DNA of 64,000 nucleotides from Roseburia sp. (GCA_019421345.1 JAHZFL010000002.1:165109-229108); one strand, 5' to 3'. Positions 43,283-51,973 are shown, counted from the first letter of the stretch. The notes: generated by a model from the sequence alone, not told the origin. Numbers and translations are program-made.

Positions 43283-43338
43283 TACGCGTCTCCCTTCTTT
43301 CCGGTCAGCTCTGCTTTCCGGTTAGTATTTATCATTCA

Positions 43339-44385
43339 TTATCCGGCGTAATCGCCACGGTCTGTTACGACCTGATAACCAATGCTCTCCATGCGCCTCT
43401 GCATACAAAAACGACATTCCGCCGCCTCGTCGCCCGTACATATTTTATTGTCATAAAGCTTATATTTCTCCCGCACTGACGTCGGCGAAAGATTCGGCAT
43501 CACGACATTTGCGCCCGCCAGAATCCCCTGTTCACGCCCCTTTGGATGAATCGTTCCAAGCGCCGTTGTCGCCGGGAGCAGCACATGCGGCTGCATCAGC
43601 CGGATGATGGACAGCAGCCTTAGCGTCTGCTTTAGCGTCCCCGCCCGCCTGTCTCCAAATGGCGTGTCCTTCTGCGGGATAAACGGTCCGATCCCGACCA
43701 TGTGCGGCTGTAATTCACGGATAAACTCCAAATCCTTCCAGATCGTCTCCACCGTCTGCTCCGGCGAACCGACCATAAACCCGCAGCCCGTCTGAAAGCC
43801 GATTTCCTTTAAATCGCGCAGACAGCGTCTGCGGTTTTCAAATAGCATCTCCTCCGGATGCAGACCTTTGTAATGCGTTTCATCCGCCGTCTCATGACGC
43901 AGCAGATAACGGTCCGCCCCGGCGTCAAAATATGCCTGATAGCTCGCGCGCGTCTTCTCCCCGATGGACAGTGTGAGCGCACAATCAGGATACGCCTGCT
44001 TGATCTGCGCCACAAGCGCGCATATCCGCGCATCCGTAAAATATCCGTCCTCGCCTCCCTGTAAGACAAAGGTGCGAAAACCAAGCTCATAACCGACCGC
44101 ACAGCAGTCTAAAATCTGTTCCTCACTTAAACGGTAGCGCTCCGCGTTTCGGTTGCTTCTTCGGATACCGCAGTAGAGACAGTCATTTTTACAATAATTG
44201 GTAAATTCAATAAGACCGCGGATATAGACCTTATTTCCGTATATCTTCTGCGCCGTTTCCCGCGCTCTTGCATAAAGCGTCTCGACTGCCGCTTCATCCT
44301 CTGTCTCAAGCAGACAGCGCAGATTGTCCAGACTGATGCTTCGCTCTTTTTCCAGTTCATCTATGATTTCTAACTCTCTTTGCAT
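43339..44385 (-). CDS. hydE: [FeFe]-hydrogenase maturase HydE
   Basis: A radical-SAM enzyme that supplies the Fe-containing, cysteine-derived precursor for the H-cluster. The CX3CX2C motif CKNDCLYC is near residue 65, followed by VLQGGEDGYF and the BATS-like C-terminal half. 348 residues from the ATG at 44385, which has AGGAACGG just upstream; an ATG at 44397 is also in frame. Second gene of the operon. Confidence 0.95.
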   Translation of the reverse strand: MQRELEIIDELEKERSISLDNLRCLLETEDEAAVETLYARARETAQKIYGNKVYIRGLIEFTNYCKNDCLYCGIRRSNRNAERYRLSEEQILDCCAVGYELGFRTFVLQGGEDGYFTDARICALVAQIKQAYPDCALTLSIGEKTRASYQAYFDAGADRYLLRHETADETHYKGLHPEEMLFENRRRCLRDLKEIGFQTGCGFMVGSPEQTVETIWKDLEFIRELQPHMVGIGPFIPQKDTPFGDRRAGTLKQTLRLLSIIRLMQPHVLLPATTALGTIHPKGREQGILAGANVVMPNLSPTSVREKYKLYDNKICTGDEAAECRFCMQRRMESIGYQVVTDRGDYAG

Positions 44386-44421
44386 TCCGTTCCTCATTTC
44401 ATAGCAGCGTTCCTCTTAGGC

Positions 44422-44667
44422 TCACACATTGGAATAAATTGTTTTCGCTGTGATTCCATGCAGTCTTCCGATCTTTCCAGAAAGCGCATTGATCACATCC
44501 TGCGGTGCATCCATCGCAACACTTATAATGTTTACGCCCTTTTCCTGATAGGGCACACCCATCCTCCCGATAATATGATCGCCATATTCATGCAGAAGAC
44601 GGTTTAATTGTTCCACAGCGTCTTTCTGTTCTACAATAATTCCAAGCAATGCAATTCTTGTTTTCAT
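44422..44667 (-). CDS. TM1266-type iron-only hydrogenase system regulator
   Basis: An 81-residue ACT-like (NikR C-terminal-like) domain: KTRIALLGIIVEQKDAVEQL at the N-terminus, HIIGRMGVPYQEKG, and the characteristic end GRLHGITAKTIYSNV. This family is usually the first gene of hyd maturation operons and is presumed to be a ligand-sensing regulator; its target is unknown. The ATG at 44667 follows AAAGGAAG. Confidence 0.88.
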   Translation of the reverse strand: MKTRIALLGIIVEQKDAVEQLNRLLHEYGDHIIGRMGVPYQEKGVNIISVAMDAPQDVINALSGKIGRLHGITAKTIYSNV

Positions 44668-44689
44668 ACAGGCTTCCTTTCTGCGGCTT

Positions 44690-44718
44690 ATTTTATCACG
44701 GGAGTCTCTGTGCGGCAA
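44690..44718 (-). promoter_or_regulatory. Promoter of the hyd maturation operon
   Basis: TTGCCG (44713-44718) and TAAAAT (44690-44695) on the minus strand are 17 bp apart, with an extended -10 TG. It begins only 20 bp after the ABC-F stop codon. Confidence 0.65.
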
Positions 44719-44738
44719 CTGATTTCTTTTTTGATTTT

Positions 44739-46301
44739 TTAACCTTTTCTCTCTGAAATCCTCTGCAATCCCGTTTTCGTCAGCTCATAAACAGTATCGC
44801 ACACCTCGTCAATATATTTTCTGTCATGCGAAACACTGATGATCGTACCTCCGTATTCCCTTAGCATCCCACGGATGACGGGGTTTGACAGCGGAGAAAA
44901 ATTCCGCGTCGGCTCATCTAAAATCAGAACGTTACAGCCCGCCATGCTCATTTTCAAAAACAAAAGCTTTGCCTTCTGTCCGCCGGAGAGCGCAGACGCC
45001 GGATGCGCCATCTCATCCGCCGTATACTTCATACTGCCAAGATAGGTGCGCACGCGGCTGACCTCGTCCCAACTTCCCTCTGCGCACAAAAACTCCACCG
45101 GGGTCTGTTCCAGATCCAAAAGCTCCTCATAATTCTGCGGCATATAATATGCCTTAACATCATCACGCGCCAGAAGCTCCCCGGCAATCTCCTTAAGCAG
45201 CGTCGTCTTTCCTGCGCCGTTTTTGCCGACGATGCAGACGTGCTCCGGTCCGGTTATCGAAAGCCGCAGCTCCCTCGCCAGAAGTTTGCCCTCCCCAAAT
45301 CTCTCCGTCTCTGTCCTAAGCTCACTCCTTGAAAAATCCAGCACACGCTTCGACTGAGGCATGGAAATCCTATCGCCAAATTTAATAAAAATCGCCTCCT
45401 CCGTCTCCGGCAGCTCCGTGAGCCTGCTGTGCTCCTTTTCAAAACGCCGCTCCAGCGACTTGACCGCATGCATTTTCTTCTTAAGCAGCCTGCCGCCGTG
45501 CGGATCGTTTCTTGAAATGGCATTCTGTTGGTGCTCGACCTTCTGCTGGATCTTTCGGAAACGCTCCTGCTGCTTCTCATACTCGCTGCGCTCCTTGCGC
45601 GCAACCTGCTCCTGATGCAAAAAGGCGTCTGCCCGCGCGCTCACATAGGTACGGTAATCCACCGCTGCGACCGTCCAACGGCTCGTTGTCTTGCGTCTTA
45701 ACTGCTCCATGTGGATGATCTTGTTTGCCGTCCGTTCAAGAAGCGTCTCGTCATGTGAAATAAAAAGCACCGGAACAGACACCTTACAGATAAAACGCTC
45801 CAACCACTCGATCGTCTCAATGTCGATGTCGTTGGACGGCTCGTCTAAAAACAGAACATCCGGCTGTTCCATCAGAAGCCTTGCAAGCTGCAGCTTGACC
45901 TTCTCCCCACCGGAAAGCTGCCCCATCCTCTGATCCGCATAAAAAATATCAGAGGAAAGCCCAAGCTGCCCCGCGATCGCCGCAAGCTCCTTCGGCGACT
46001 GCTCATAAAACACATCGCTCTGTGCGCAAAATTCATAGACACTCTGCGCCTTCTGCTCCTCTGTCAGCTCCTGCGCCAGATAGCCGATGCGCGCACGATT
46101 TTTGATGATCTCTCCGCTGTACTCTGCATAATCCTCCACCAGCCGCTCATCATACAAAAGCTTTAACAGCGTGGACTTGCCGTTTCCCTCCTCCCCGATC
46201 AGCGCCGCCTTATCGCCGTCATTTAACACCATCGAAAAGCTTTCCAATATCACCCGCATATCCTTGCGGTGTGTGATCGTCAGATTTTTTACCTGTATCA
46301 T
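44739..46301 (-). CDS. ABC-F protein (ribosome-protection type candidate)
   Basis: 520 residues with two ABC ATPase domains and no membrane segment. Domain 1 has GEEGNGKST, LSGGEKVK and LFLDEPSNDID; domain 2 has GKNGAGKTT, LSGGQKAK and LILDEPTRNFSPLSNP. Between them (about 215-320) lies the charged helical linker that reaches into the ribosomal E site in ABC-F factors. The DEPTRNFSPLS variant of the second Walker B occurs in antibiotic-resistance ABC-F relatives, but housekeeping translation factors cannot be excluded. The ATG at 46301 follows GGAGGGAG. The long leader with a short ORF and terminators supports a drug- or stall-inducible resistance type. Confidence 0.85.
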   Translation of the reverse strand: MIQVKNLTITHRKDMRVILESFSMVLNDGDKAALIGEEGNGKSTLLKLLYDERLVEDYAEYSGEIIKNRARIGYLAQELTEEQKAQSVYEFCAQSDVFYEQSPKELAAIAGQLGLSSDIFYADQRMGQLSGGEKVKLQLARLLMEQPDVLFLDEPSNDIDIETIEWLERFICKVSVPVLFISHDETLLERTANKIIHMEQLRRKTTSRWTVAAVDYRTYVSARADAFLHQEQVARKERSEYEKQQERFRKIQQKVEHQQNAISRNDPHGGRLLKKKMHAVKSLERRFEKEHSRLTELPETEEAIFIKFGDRISMPQSKRVLDFSRSELRTETERFGEGKLLARELRLSITGPEHVCIVGKNGAGKTTLLKEIAGELLARDDVKAYYMPQNYEELLDLEQTPVEFLCAEGSWDEVSRVRTYLGSMKYTADEMAHPASALSGGQKAKLLFLKMSMAGCNVLILDEPTRNFSPLSNPVIRGMLREYGGTIISVSHDRKYIDEVCDTVYELTKTGLQRISERKG

Positions 46302-46432
46302 AAACTCCCTCCATTCTAACAGTGTATGTGTTTTGCCACGCCTGACATCATTGCAGCGCAATATCTTCCCGCACCAAATACTTTTTCACGCGCAAAAATT
46401 TTTTTGAAGAACAAAGTTTCCTCAATTTAAAT

Positions 46433-46464
46433 AAAAAAAGGATGCAAGTTTCCTCACATCCTTT
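46433..46464 (-). terminator. Terminator in the ABC-F leader
   Basis: On the minus strand AAAGGATG / CATCCTTT with a 12-base loop is followed by TTTTTTTATTT, 132 nt before the ABC-F start codon. It lies within the leader, on the same strand, so it would attenuate the gene. Confidence 0.8.
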
Positions 46465-46554
46465 CGCCTTTTCCGGTACACTCCCGAACTGCACATAGGT
46501 TTTTCTGTAAACAAAGCGGCGGGTCGCAACTGCAACACAGTTCCATTCCGCCGC

Positions 46555-46612
46555 AGTGCGATCCCACGGAGAGGTTTTACGTTCTAGGGAATGAAGTTTC
46601 CCAGAACATGAA
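46555..46612 (+). repeat. Dispersed intergenic repeat, copy D (left module)
   Basis: CAGTGCGATCCCACGGA matches copy C (CAGTGTGATCCCACGGA), and TTTACGTTCTAGGGAA is similar to its following part. It folds as GTTCT-GGGAA / TTCCC-AGAAC. It is next to a GCGGCGG / CCGCCGC hairpin (46517-46555). It lies inside the leader of the ABC-F gene, in antisense orientation to it. Confidence 0.55.
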
Positions 46613-46639
46613 AAGATATTCGTTTTCTGCAAAAACACA

Positions 46640-46665
46640 TACCAAAAGAAACATCCCAAGGGATG
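46640..46665 (-). terminator. First, small terminator-like hairpin in the ABC-F leader
   Basis: On the minus strand CATCC-CTTG-GGATG is followed by TTTCTTTT, about 50 nt after the leader ORF. The GGATG/CATCC words recur in the downstream terminator, so the two hairpins can exchange strands. Confidence 0.5.
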
Positions 46666-46715
46666 CCGCTTTACTTCCTGCCGCTCTTTCTTCTGATATG
46701 ACTATTTACTTCGTT

Positions 46716-46739
46716 TTATTTGCAGAAAAACTGATACAT
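46716..46739 (-). CDS. Seven-codon leader peptide of the ABC-F gene
   Basis: ATG at 46739 opens MYQFFCK and a TAA stop. The ribosome site AAAGGAG is six to seven bases upstream, better than that of many genes in this window. It lies about 65 nt after the probable transcription start and 415 nt before the ABC-F gene. ABC-F resistance genes are often controlled by such short ORFs, where a drug-stalled ribosome shifts terminator/antiterminator folding. Confidence 0.55.
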   Translation of the reverse strand: MYQFFCK

Positions 46740-46808
46740 CTTTTCTCCTTTCCAAGCTGTCGTCTGACACCCTTCTCTCCTGCTATGCAGCAATTTGCGC
46801 CTATTTTT

Positions 46809-46837
46809 AGTTTACACAGTATCTGCCAAAAATACAA
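46809..46837 (-). promoter_or_regulatory. Promoter of the ABC-F leader transcript
   Basis: TTGTAT (46832-46837) and TAAACT (46809-46814) on the minus strand are 17 bp apart; the leader would be about 500 nt. Confidence 0.6.
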
Positions 46838-47411
46838 GCCCTATTCTTCCACAGCAAGGGAATTTCATTGCAGCGGTATTCTTGTATTTTTCTCTTTTCA
46901 ATTCTGACTCCGCATTTGCAGTAACATCGTATCAAAATAATTCCGAATAAGCAGCGAGCATATTTCAAACGTTGTATCATGTATACGCCTCTGTCTCCTG
47001 TAAACATATCCGTTCTGCCACTGCATCCCTATCAGGTGGGGTATCCTACCTTTTTCGTTTGTTATACGAATAATCTTTTGGGGTATAAGTATATAGTGAT
47101 CATTTCTGCTTCCGGCAGCCTCCGATTTGCCATCCATCCTAACCTCTGCGGTTCTTATGCTTCCTTCTCTGCTGCCCTATAGAAGAAAAACGCCTGCGCA
47201 ATTAAGCCCAGGCTAAAACTTTTGTTTTTATGAATTGCAATTCGGGAGCAAGTCCTATGCTACTCCATAGGCAGAGAACTTCTTTGTATTTCTATTGCCC
47301 GCAAAGCCGGAACGGACAGCTTCTCTCGGTCTCCGCAAAAGCTTTCAAGCTTTTCTTCTCGAACCCCTTTTATTTCTCATGGTATGACGACTCATATGCT
47401 GCAAGCCACGC
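46838..47411. other. Gene-poor stretch between hemW and the ABC-F leader
   Basis: No convincing CDS on either strand: the open frames of 65-80 codons lack ribosome sites and family resemblance. Visible structures are the terminator at 47186-47213, a CCTATG / CATAGG hairpin near 47260-47275, a GAATTGCAATTC palindrome near 47230, and AAAAGCTT-TC-AAGCTTTT at 47337-47354. It may contain a decayed gene. Confidence 0.5.
47186..47213 (-). terminator. Terminator downstream of hemW
   Basis: On the minus strand GCCTGGGC / GCGCAGGC (one mismatch) with a 6-base loop is followed by TTTTTC. It is about 200 bp after the hemW stop. Confidence 0.7.
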
Positions 47412-48671
47412 CTACATCAGCAGAAATTGCGCCAGCACATAGTTGCTCACCTCCTGCCCGCGCTTCGTCAGATAAATCTGTCCAGCGTGCTTTTCCAGAA
47501 GCCCTTCCCTCTGAAGGGACTGCATCACCTCCTGATAAACTGCTTCGATCTCTACGCCAAAATTCTGTGCAAAGCGCTCTCTCGACACGCCGCCTGTCAT
47601 GCGCAGTCCCAAAAACATAAACTCCTCCATTTGTGCCCTGCGCGATAAACGTTCCGCCGTCTCATGCAGATTCGTCGCGGGAATGTCTTGCTCGCTTCCC
47701 CCTCTCAGCGGTCTGTCCGCACTGTCTCTATCGCCGTCTGCCGCAGCTTTCCGCAGCTCCTCCTTAATGTGCGCGGTCCTCTCCAAATATTTGTACAGAT
47801 CAGAAACATTTGTGTAGCGGATATTTTCCATCAGGGAAGCTGCGCCAATCCCAAGTCCAAGATAATTCACCCTCTGCCAGTACCCGATATTGTGACGGCA
47901 GGCATACCCCGCCCTTGCAAAATTAGAAACCTCATACTGCTCATAACCGGCGTCCGCAAGCATCTGCTCAGTCAGGCTTGTCGTTCGCAAAACCTCCTCC
48001 TCCGTGGGCAGAGCCGCCGTCTGCTCTCCTGCGCGCTGCCTGTCTGCGTCCTCCTGATAAAGCGCATGAAACGGCGTACCCTCCTCGATGATCAGAGAGT
48101 ACACCGATATATGCTCCGGCTTTAGGCGGATGACCTGTCTTAGGGTATGCGAAAAGCTCTCTGCGGTCTGTCCCGGCAGAGAGTTCATAAGATCGATATT
48201 GATATTCGTAAATCCGTTTCTGCGCGCCAGCTCATAGGTTTTTAGGAACTGCTCATAGGTGTGAATCCTTCCCAAAAGCCGCAGCTCCTCCTTGTCCGCA
48301 GACTGTAATCCGATGCTGATGCGGTTGATGCCGGCACGCCGGTAGGCGGCAAACTTTCCGTCTGTCACCGTTCCCGGATTGCACTCGATCGAAATCTCCG
48401 CATCCTGCGCCAGCAAAAAACTGCACCGCACGGCATCCATGATCCGAAGCGTCAGCTCCGCATCCAGCCACGAAGGCGTACCCCCGCCGATATAGATACT
48501 CGTAACCGTATAGTCCTGACATCTTGCACCGTAATAGGCAATCTCACGCAGCAGCGCCTCGGCATATTCATGCTGCGTATGCTCGTCCGCCTGAAAAGAA
48601 AGAAAATCACAATACTGACATTTTTTCATACAGAACGGAATATGAATGTATAATTCCAGCTCTTCTCTCAT
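47412..48671 (-). CDS. hemW: HemW-type heme chaperone / radical SAM protein
   Basis: HemW is related to coproporphyrinogen dehydrogenase HemN but acts as a heme chaperone. The radical SAM site CMKKCQYC is near residue 14-21 and lacks the fourth HemN Cys; SIYIGGGTPSWL follows, then NINIDLMNSLPGQT and the HemN C-terminal domain. It is longer than the typical ~380 because of two hydrophilic inserts (around EDADRQRAGEQTAA and KAAADGDRDSADRPLRGG). The start at 48671 matches the family opening RELELYIHIPFC; an in-frame GTG at 48695 has a better ribosome site (GAGGA). It follows lepA by about 30 bp, a common pairing. Confidence 0.92.
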   Translation of the reverse strand: MREELELYIHIPFCMKKCQYCDFLSFQADEHTQHEYAEALLREIAYYGARCQDYTVTSIYIGGGTPSWLDAELTLRIMDAVRCSFLLAQDAEISIECNPGTVTDGKFAAYRRAGINRISIGLQSADKEELRLLGRIHTYEQFLKTYELARRNGFTNINIDLMNSLPGQTAESFSHTLRQVIRLKPEHISVYSLIIEEGTPFHALYQEDADRQRAGEQTAALPTEEEVLRTTSLTEQMLADAGYEQYEVSNFARAGYACRHNIGYWQRVNYLGLGIGAASLMENIRYTNVSDLYKYLERTAHIKEELRKAAADGDRDSADRPLRGGSEQDIPATNLHETAERLSRRAQMEEFMFLGLRMTGGVSRERFAQNFGVEIEAVYQEVMQSLQREGLLEKHAGQIYLTKRGQEVSNYVLAQFLLM

Positions 48672-48700
48672 TCTCTTATCCACACTTCCAAACACACGGC

Positions 48701-50506
48701 TTAATCCTCGTCCAGCTTTAGGACGCTCATAAATGCCTCCTGCGGGATCTCTACATTTCCGACCTGACGCATCCGCTTCTTCCCTTCCTTCTGCTTCTCC
48801 AAAAGCTTTCGCTTACGGGAAATATCACCGCCGTAGCACTTCGCAAGAACATCCTTGCGCATTGCCTTGACCGTCTCGCGTGCGATCACCTTACCGCCGA
48901 CCGCCGCCTGAATCGGAATCTCAAACAGATGCCTTGGAATCTCCTCCTTTAACCGCTCGCACATTCTCCTGCCGCGGTCATAGGCGCTGTCCTTAAATAC
49001 GATAAAGGATAAGGCGTCAACCTGCTCGCGATTGATCAGAATATCAAGCTTCACAAGCTCGGATCTCTCATACCCCTTCAGCTCATAATCAAAGGACGCA
49101 TAGCCGCGCGAGCGCGATTTCAGCGCGTCGAAGAAATCATAAATGATCTCATTGAGCGGCAAATCATATTTGATCAGCGCGCGTGTCTTTTCAATATATT
49201 CCATACTGATATATATACCGCGCCGCTCCTGACAAAGGCTCATGATTGCACCGACGTAGTCGCTTGTCACCATGATCTCCGCCGACACAACCGGTTCTTC
49301 CATATAATCAATCTCCGACGGGTCGGGCAGATTGGACGGATTCGTCAGCTCGATCACCTCTCCGTCCGTCTTATGCACCTTATAAATAACGCCCGGCGCC
49401 GTCGTTACCAGATCGAGATTGAACTCCCGCTCTAAGCGCTCCTGGATAATCTCTAAATGCAGCAGACCAAGAAAACCGCAGCGGAAACCAAAACCGAGCG
49501 CGAGAGAGGTCTCCGGCTCATACTGCAGGGAAGCGTCATTGATCTGAAGCTTTTCCAGGGCATCCCGCAAATCGGGATACTTCGCGCTGTCCGCCGGATA
49601 CATCCCGCAATACACCATCGGGTTTACCTTCTTATATCCCGGCAGCGGCTTCTCACATGGACGTGCCACATTTGTCACTGTATCGCCGACACGCGTATCG
49701 CGCACGTTTTTAATGCTGGCGCAAAGGTAGCCTACCATTCCTGCAGAAAGCTCCTCACACGGAATAAACTGTCCTGCGCCGAAATAGCCGATCTCCGTAA
49801 CCTCAGACTGTGCGCCCGTCGCCATCATGCGGATCGTATCGCCCACTTTGACCGTTCCCTCTTTGATACGGCAAAATACAATGACGCCCTTATAAGAATC
49901 GTAAAGCGCATCAAAAATAAGCGCCTGAAGCGGCGCATCTGCATCACCCTTCGGCGCCGGAATTTTCTCTACGATCTGCTCTAAGACTTCCTCGATATTT
50001 AATCCGGTCTTGGCGGAAATACGCGGCGCATCCGCCGCCTCAATTCCGATCACATCCTCAATTTCCTGTACGACCTCGTCCGGCTGTGCGCTCGGCAGAT
50101 CAATCTTATTGATCACCGGCATCACATCCAGATCATGATCAAGCGCCAGATAGACATTTGCCAGCGTCTGCGCTTCCACGCCCTGCGCAGCATCCACGAC
50201 GAGAATCGCCCCGTCGCATGCTGCAAGGCTGCGCGATACCTCATAATTAAAGTCAACATGCCCCGGCGTATCGATCAGATTAAAAATATACTCCTCGCCG
50301 TCCTTTGCTTTATAAATAATGCGGACTGCCTGTGACTTGATCGTAATGCCGCGCTCGCGTTCAAGGTCCATATTATCAAGCACCTGCGCCTGCATTTCAC
50401 GGCTGGTCAGTGTGCCTGTGCTCTCTATAATACGATCGGCAAGCGTAGACTTGCCGTGATCGATATGTGCAATAATGCAAAAATTTCTAATCTTACTCTG
50501 ATCCAT
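48701..50506 (-). CDS. lepA: Elongation factor 4 (LepA)
   Basis: A ribosome-bound GTPase related to EF-G; it helps under ionic stress and in initiation or assembly. G1 AHIDHGKSTLADRI, G2 with RERGITIKSQ, G3 DTPGHVDF and G4 NKIDLP are visible, followed by domains II-V and the LepA-specific C-terminal basic tail (SRKRKLLEKQKEGKKRMRQV). 601 residues. Start ATG at 50506; the GGGAGGA site is somewhat far, and a TTG nine bases upstream is possible. Confidence 0.97.
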   Translation of the reverse strand: MDQSKIRNFCIIAHIDHGKSTLADRIIESTGTLTSREMQAQVLDNMDLERERGITIKSQAVRIIYKAKDGEEYIFNLIDTPGHVDFNYEVSRSLAACDGAILVVDAAQGVEAQTLANVYLALDHDLDVMPVINKIDLPSAQPDEVVQEIEDVIGIEAADAPRISAKTGLNIEEVLEQIVEKIPAPKGDADAPLQALIFDALYDSYKGVIVFCRIKEGTVKVGDTIRMMATGAQSEVTEIGYFGAGQFIPCEELSAGMVGYLCASIKNVRDTRVGDTVTNVARPCEKPLPGYKKVNPMVYCGMYPADSAKYPDLRDALEKLQINDASLQYEPETSLALGFGFRCGFLGLLHLEIIQERLEREFNLDLVTTAPGVIYKVHKTDGEVIELTNPSNLPDPSEIDYMEEPVVSAEIMVTSDYVGAIMSLCQERRGIYISMEYIEKTRALIKYDLPLNEIIYDFFDALKSRSRGYASFDYELKGYERSELVKLDILINREQVDALSFIVFKDSAYDRGRRMCERLKEEIPRHLFEIPIQAAVGGKVIARETVKAMRKDVLAKCYGGDISRKRKLLEKQKEGKKRMRQVGNVEIPQEAFMSVLKLDED

Positions 50507-50546
50507 AAGTATCAAGCGTCCTCCCGTTTCTCACATTCTCCTGCAT

Positions 50547-50576
50547 ATTATAAGTGATAAAGGAAAGACGCGTCAA
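50547..50576 (-). promoter_or_regulatory. Promoter of lepA-hemW
   Basis: TTGACG (50571-50576) and a perfect TATAAT (50547-50552) on the minus strand are 18 bp apart. Confidence 0.75.
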
Positions 50577-50600
50577 GTAAAGTCCGCCAAAAGTCTGTTT

Positions 50601-51536
50601 CTACTCTCCGGCAAACAATGCTGTCGAATAATAGCGGTCTCCGCTGTCGGGAAGGACTGCAACCACCGTTTTCCCCTCATTTTCCGGAAGCTTTGCCCAG
50701 TCAACCGCAGCTTTTAACGCTGCACCCGCGGAAATACCGACAAGGATTCCCTCACTGCTTGCAATTTCCTTCGCATAAGCAACCGCGTCCGCATCTTCCA
50801 CAGCCGCAACGGCATCATAAATGCCCGTATCAAGAATCTTTGGAACAAATCCTGCGCCGATTCCCTGAATCGTATGCTTTCCGCTGTTTCCGCCTGAAAG
50901 TACGGGAGATGCTGCCGGTTCTACGGCAATCACCGTAATCGACTCCTTCTTTTCCTTTAAATACCTTCCTGCACCCGTGACTGTACCGCCTGTTCCGACG
51001 CCCGCCACAAATGCATCCACATTGCCATCGGTATCTGCCCATATTTCCGGTCCTGTCGTCTTATAGTGAGCCGCAGGATTTGCAGGATTCTCAAACTGTC
51101 CTACGATAAAGCTGTCGGCGATCTCTGCCGCAAGCTCATTTGCTTTGGCAATCGCACCGGACATCCCCTTTGTACCGTCAGAAAGCACAATTTCCGCACC
51201 ATATGCACGGATCAGATTTCTGCGCTCCACAGTCATGGTTTCAGGGATTACAATGATGAGGCGATACCCCTTCGCCGCTGCAATAGCAGCCAGACCGATT
51301 CCGGTATTGCCGGAGGTTGGCTCAATAATCGTTGCACCAGCCTTTAAAACACCCTTTCGCTCGGCATCCTCGATCATTTCGCGAGCTATGCGGTCCTTAA
51401 CGCTCCCCGCGGGATTTAAGTACTCAAGCTTCGCCAAAAGTCTGCCCTTAAGCTGATGCCTTTCTTCCATATGCTTTAACTCTACTAACGGTGTGTTTCC
51501 AATAAGCTGATCTGCTCCCTGATAAATATTTGCCAT
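50601..51536 (-). CDS. cysK: Cysteine synthase A (O-acetylserine sulfhydrylase)
   Basis: PLP enzyme making cysteine from O-acetylserine and sulfide. The PLP lysine is in NPAGSVKDRIA (about residue 45), the substrate loop is EPTSGNTGIGLA, the phosphate loop GVGTGGTVTGAGRYL, and the Ser near the C-terminus is in LPDSGDRYYST. 311 residues. AGGAGG lies five bases before the ATG at 51536, eleven bases after the rrf2 stop, so it is the last gene of the isc-type operon. Confidence 0.96.
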   Translation of the reverse strand: MANIYQGADQLIGNTPLVELKHMEERHQLKGRLLAKLEYLNPAGSVKDRIAREMIEDAERKGVLKAGATIIEPTSGNTGIGLAAIAAAKGYRLIIVIPETMTVERRNLIRAYGAEIVLSDGTKGMSGAIAKANELAAEIADSFIVGQFENPANPAAHYKTTGPEIWADTDGNVDAFVAGVGTGGTVTGAGRYLKEKKESITVIAVEPAASPVLSGGNSGKHTIQGIGAGFVPKILDTGIYDAVAAVEDADAVAYAKEIASSEGILVGISAGAALKAAVDWAKLPENEGKTVVAVLPDSGDRYYSTALFAGE

Positions 51537-51547
51537 AGCTCCTCCTT

Positions 51548-51973
51548 TTACTGCTTTCCCTCCTGCCTCTGCCATACAACCAGATCGGCAAGTGTTACAT
51601 GATCTACCACATCGCGGATCGCCTGATCCACCTTTTCCCAAAGAATGATCGTCGCGCAGCGTTCCTGCTTCGGACACTTGACATGACCGGTAGATAGACA
51701 CTCTACCGGCGAAAGCGAGCCCTCCGTCAGACGGAGCACATCGCCAATCACATATTGATCCAGCGGTCTGGTCAGACGGTAGCCTCCCTGAAAGCCCCTC
51801 GTGCTGCTGACATACCCCGCTTTATTAAGAATTGCCATGATCTGCTCCGTATATTTGACGGAAATATCCTGTCTGGTCGCAATCTCTTTGACCGATATGG
51901 GATGCTCTGCCGCATTGACTGCCAGATCATAAAGAATATGAATCGCATATCTTCCTTTTGTCGTTATCTTCAT
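51548..51973 (-). CDS. Rrf2-family regulator (IscR/CymR-like)
   Basis: The 141 residues have the N-terminal winged helix MKITTKGRYAIHILYDLA and DISVKYTEQIMAILNKAGYV, and three cysteines (C-x7-C-x5-C) in the sensor loop near residues 92-106. This spacing is close to but not the same as IscR (x5, x5), so an Fe-S cluster is plausible rather than certain; CymR, the cysteine regulator of Firmicutes, lacks such a set. Cotranscription with iscS, iscU and cysK suggests control of Fe-S assembly and cysteine supply. The perfect dyad at 53701-53726 at the operon head is its likely site. Confidence 0.9.
   Translation of the reverse strand: MKITTKGRYAIHILYDLAVNAAEHPISVKEIATRQDISVKYTEQIMAILNKAGYVSSTRGFQGGYRLTRPLDQYVIGDVLRLTEGSLSPVECLSTGHVKCPKQERCATIILWEKVDQAIRDVVDHVTLADLVVWQRQEGKQ

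Noticed and set aside
46608..46907. A 99-codon plus-strand frame across the ABC-F leader
   Set aside because: No ribosome site, low-complexity Phe/Ser content, and it overlaps the repeat and the leader hairpins on the opposite strand.
46898..47137. A 79-codon minus-strand frame (MDGKSEAAGSR...) in the gene-poor stretch
   Set aside because: It reads somewhat like protein near its end (EICSLLIRNYFDTM), but has no ribosome site and no family I recognise; at most a remnant.
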